The notes beneath the pieces were generated by a model. The model ran no database searches and was not told where the DNA came from. It was given only the letters and a program-made list of their open reading frames with translations. The position numbers were made by a program, and so were the translations under genes. From the NCBI RefSeq assembly GCF_964355755.1, contig NC_092671.1, positions 38,581,304-38,645,303 on the forward strand: a DNA stretch of 64,000 nucleotides, in the 5' to 3' direction. Of this stretch, positions 60,477-64,000 are shown piece by piece; position 1 is the stretch's first letter; each line of letters begins with the position of its first letter. This stretch comes from Antedon mediterranea. Taxonomy: Eukaryota > Echinodermata > Crinoidea > Comatulida > Antedonidae.

Positions 60477-63019
60477 TTACATGATAAGCAACCTACATTG
60501 CATTGTTTTCTGTAGGAAAAGATACAAAGCATCGTCGATTAACCAAAAATTAAAAAGCCTCAATATATAACGATTAATGAAACAATAACTCACCGCAAAT
60601 ATATTGGCTTGATAGAAGTTGTTGTTGATAATAATTAGGATAGTTTACTTGATTTTTTGAACGAGCTTCTCTTTTTCCGCAGCAGAATGCAAGTGACACG
60701 TATGTATTTAGAATTTAAATCCCGCGCCGTGTCGAATTTATTATTCTGAGCTCCGTCTGTGATTGGTTGATACCCTGATAAATTATTTAAGAAGGCGCAG
60801 TGCCGATGACTCAAGCAAGCTTTTTCAATGGCGACGTTTCACCTCCACGAATACAATTATTTATTTTGAACAAATAATGTTTGTAGCTCTAAAACAAATT
60901 GACTAGACTTCTATAGTTTGAACCTATACTTTATAGATCCATGGTTTGATCAACCCAGTATTATTGTAGACTATTTAGCCCTATTTTAGCATTCCCTATT
61001 TAGCATTATTGCGCTTCATTTATGATTATCATAACCCTTTATTAGTAGATTTTATATTATGTGAAACTTTAGTCTATACTCTATATGTAGCTCTTCACAA
61101 AATAATAACAATAATAACTTAAACCCAGGTTCTCAATTTTAGCTACAAAATCGATGAAACACAGAATTCCAATAAAATAGAAAATGCTTTTTTTAATTAT
61201 AACACAACTGCTTACTTTTAAAACTCAATACTAACTACACAGAGATCTGACTCATATATCCAATTTCACAGTATTCCATGATAACACAGGCTATAAAACT
61301 TTCTTATTCCCCACCACAAAACCCACAAAATTGACCAGTTGTTATGGAAACCTAGATAAAGGAGGTACAATCTTAATTAATTCAGAGTGTGGAATGTGTA
61401 AAATCAAACTATCATTGAGGATATACAAGCTACTAAGTAAATATGAACTTAAATACAATAAGATAACAAACAATACTGCTTTTAGAATATCGCTACATAT
61501 AGATATTTATCACCATTCCTAGAGCCTAATAATTGAATTTCTTTTTATTCGTAAATTTAAATTTACTTATTTATTGGATAGAACATCCCATAAAGAGCTT
61601 TTATCTTTAGATTTACTTGTACAAGTTAATAACGTTGACCTTATACTTTATTCTGTAATTGTTGGCTTTCTGGAAATTAACGACCTTACATTCTTGTAAT
61701 GTATGATCAAGTTACCGACATTAGCAATAAGCTGATCAACAGGTTAACTATGCATTATTCAACAGTAGGCCACTGGCCCAAGTACCATAATATAAGATAA
61801 TAGGCCTACATAAAATTAAATGTAAGTAGCAGTAAAAGCATAATAGTTAGTTTTCTTTTTATATGCGAAAAGGGCAAATTATACCAGGTTATTGATACTT
61901 TTTTATTTTTGTTATTCATTAGTAAAAATATAAACTTTTCTCATTTTTCAAAAAGCAGTGACTAATTTCTTTGTAGTTTGGACATACTCAAACAAAGTGA
62001 TATTCATTTCAACCTCGTTACATTTGCAAACTTTTTATCTAAAGAACGGAAATAAATTTGATATGTGACATATGTGTCATACAAGTCAAATTATAAGGTG
62101 AAATACAAAATATGAATGAATAAATGTATAGCTGTATATTAAATAAAAACACAGTTAAGCAGAGAATTATGATAGTTGGTAATAAAAATGTAATCAGAAG
62201 GAACAAAAACAAACATATATATCGGTCAATACTGTTTTGTCTTTAAAGTTTTTAAATTGTATTCTAAGATCTGTTTGCCAATGCGTTAATGTTGACCTAT
62301 AAATTAACTTCCATTAAGTTACCATGGTAATTAACGACGTACCCTCTTGTAATAGGATAGTACAAGTTGCAGAGTAGAACTCGGGTTAAATATTATAATG
62401 TACACCGCATCGGCCGTGTACTTTTTAAATGTTAACATTCAAATTTGTAATCGTTTGTGTTTAATGAGTGTATGACAATGACTATGTTTTGTTTTATAAT
62501 TTTATTTATTTTGAATACACAATTTAATGAAAAAGTGAGATCAACATTTCTGAATTATCTTACGGAATTATCAATGGAACTATTTTCAAGATGAAAAATA
62601 CACTGTTCTAAGAACCAACGTTTGTTAAAGGAAATGAGCTACACTGATGACTAATTATGTAATTGTATTCATCCTAATTTAGATAAAATTAATAATATTT
62701 ATACCTACTATACTACTAATTAATTCAACAGAATAATTCTGCAAACATTTAAACATATTATTATTAAGTAATATTTCATGTTGATGACATTGTAAGCCCT
62801 ATTCAGCATTATTGCGCTTAAGTTTAAATACTATGACTAGACTATCCTACCATCTTTGTTACTTTAGTATATTTTATATGTGAAACTTTAGTTTCTGAAG
62901 ATACAATAGTTTTTAAAATAACCGGCTCAGCTACAGTGATTAGGTTCACTTAGGTTGACCCTGGTCTCCCAAATTTGTATATGTATATACTGAAATAGAC
63001 CGAATAAATCGTCGTCGAC
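60477..63019. other. Gene-poor AT-rich region
   Basis: Apart from a possible minus-strand 5' exon and donor near 60593 and a GC-richer patch at about 60660-60850, I see no gene, RNA or well-defined repeat. Confidence 0.5.
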
Positions 63020-63385
63020 ACCACGAAGTGACACTAACCGCGTAATTGATAAAAACAGCGTTTCGAGAAAAACGCGATTGAAGAAACGAGCTTCACAAAA
63101 CACACGATTTCGTCCTCAAAAAAATGTCACTAAGATTTTTAATTTACATACATACAAAGTTAGACAATCCAGCTACCCGTTACTTTAATTTAATTTTAAT
63201 CATATTAATTAATTACCAAGTAAATTAAAGTTAAACTTTAGTGTCACTTCGTGAAACCGAAAAATTCATTTCCCTACGTAGTTTACGCTTACGAAGTGAC
63301 ACTAACGCAGTTAGTGTCACTTCGTGAAACCGCAAATTCGATTTCACCGCGTATTTCTAGTGCGTTGGAAGTGACACTACTGTGT
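63020..63385. repeat. Inverted repeats of a GTGTCACTTCGTG motif
   Basis: CACGAAGTGACACTAACCGCG at the left faces TTAGTGTCACTTCGTGAAACC at about 63239. Two more inverted occurrences follow at about 63292-63332 and a decayed one (GAAGTGACACTA) near 63368. Looks like a MITE followed by a nested or partial second copy. Confidence 0.65.
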
Positions 63386-63492
63386 AATTCATAGCTTTCC
63401 AATGCAATGATCCTACATCATAACAATTAAGTATGGTCCTTGATAAGTGAACACTATTATATATACATTACAAACATGCATGTCTCCTTTAA

Positions 63493-63930
63493 GCCCTGCC
63501 TGCACTATCCGACTTGCTTCATCTTCCATTTCCATCAAATTTTTGCTCAAGAACCATCTCTTCCTTATTTATTACATGGCCATCTCCTCGGAGATGGCCA
63601 TTTAATGTATTGTTTTCATTGATTTCCCTTTTGATTCTATTCATTTTTCCATTATTTTAGTTTGTTAGTTTTCATAAATTCTATTTATTTTTATTAAATT
63701 TTTGTATGTTATTGTCTTATCAAATTGCATTTTTGTGAGGTTCTCTCTATCTAATGATCACCTTCGACTGGAAGGACCACCCTAGTAAAATATTGTTGAA
63801 ATAAATAAAATCAAACTTAATGTGACCAACATTAATTTGATGTGCTTATATGGACACAATGGCATAATATCACTCCATATTTGGGCACATCAAACTTTTT
63901 TTGTCAAACTAGTTTGATAGTGCAGAAAGG
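63493..63930. mobile_element. MITE family A split by another element
   Basis: The left end (AAGCCCTGCCTGCACTATCC) is at 63493. The rest of the family consensus (TGGACACAATGGCATAATAT, CAAACTAGTTTGATAGTGCAG) resumes only at about 63835. The ~310 bp between are unrelated and end in GAAATAAATAAAAT, so a retroelement 3' end probably inserted into the MITE. Confidence 0.6.
63576..63601. repeat. 26-bp palindrome ATGGCCATCTCC-TC-GGAGATGGCCAT
   Basis: Perfect 12-bp arms with a 2-nt centre, inside the element inserted into the MITE at 63493-63930. Confidence 0.95.
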
Positions 63931-64000
63931 GTTAGGTTATTTATAAATGAAACAACCACATCAAATAAATCTAAAAACATAGTTTGACCTACTTTAACAC

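Overview
The window is nuclear DNA of an animal. It is AT-rich, its genes are split by GT-AG introns, and it carries many small non-autonomous transposons (MITEs), LINE relics, minisatellites and no bacterial features. The gene set (cholinesterase-like esterases with a tetramerisation tail, orphan class A GPCRs, ABHD2, an hnRNP A/B, FAXDC2) fits a marine invertebrate deuterostome. Recurrent TAGGCCTA-type words make an echinoderm my best guess, at low confidence.

Layout. 1-13 kb: two tandem cholinesterase-like genes on the plus strand. The first lacks its first exon, which lies off the window. Three intronless GPCR genes on the minus strand are interleaved with them: one sits in intron 1 of the second esterase gene, and two belong to duplicated units in which a GPCR and an esterase first exon diverge from a shared upstream region. 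13.4-13.9 kb: an intronless Tctex1-type dynein light chain. 14.4-17 kb: minisatellites, a ~59-bp satellite and foldback MITEs. 17.6-21.2 kb: a complete seven-exon ABHD2 orthologue on the minus strand. 21.3-25 kb: an inverted-repeat-bounded minisatellite and two LINE 3' relics. 26-36 kb: an island of transposase-derived genes. It holds an intact Harbinger-type nuclease ORF with two catalytic residues replaced, two trihelix/Myb-SANT-like genes, and a pogo/CENP-B-like DNA-binding ORF, with two homologous C-terminal coil exons among them. 36.5-43.6 kb: a complete hnRNP A/B gene on the minus strand with a long 3' UTR. 44.6-51.9 kb: a complete FAXDC2 gene on the plus strand, its introns holding a 3.5-kb antisense LINE, a tRNA-derived SINE and a hAT MITE. 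53.1-54.2 kb: a second, truncated copy of the FAXDC2 5' end, abutting a 0.9-kb ACGT-rich array. 55-64 kb: mostly non-coding, with a second antisense LINE copy, hairpins, MITE pieces and a possible small-exon gene I cannot resolve.

Two points stand out. (1) The 26-36 kb island resembles the two-protein architecture of PIF/Harbinger transposons (nuclease plus Myb-like DNA-binding partner), but the nuclease triad reads N/D/Q. That suggests domestication, in a window that also holds a dispersed MITE family with TWA target duplications of Harbinger type. (2) The esterases keep the tryptophan-rich tetramerisation tail of acetylcholinesterase, but the complete copy has lost the choline-binding Trp and both copies have Gln before the nucleophilic Ser. 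Exon boundaries were derived by hand from splice consensus and reading phase; the exon sums of all five spliced genes given exon by exon (both esterases, ABHD2, hnRNP and FAXDC2) are multiples of three.
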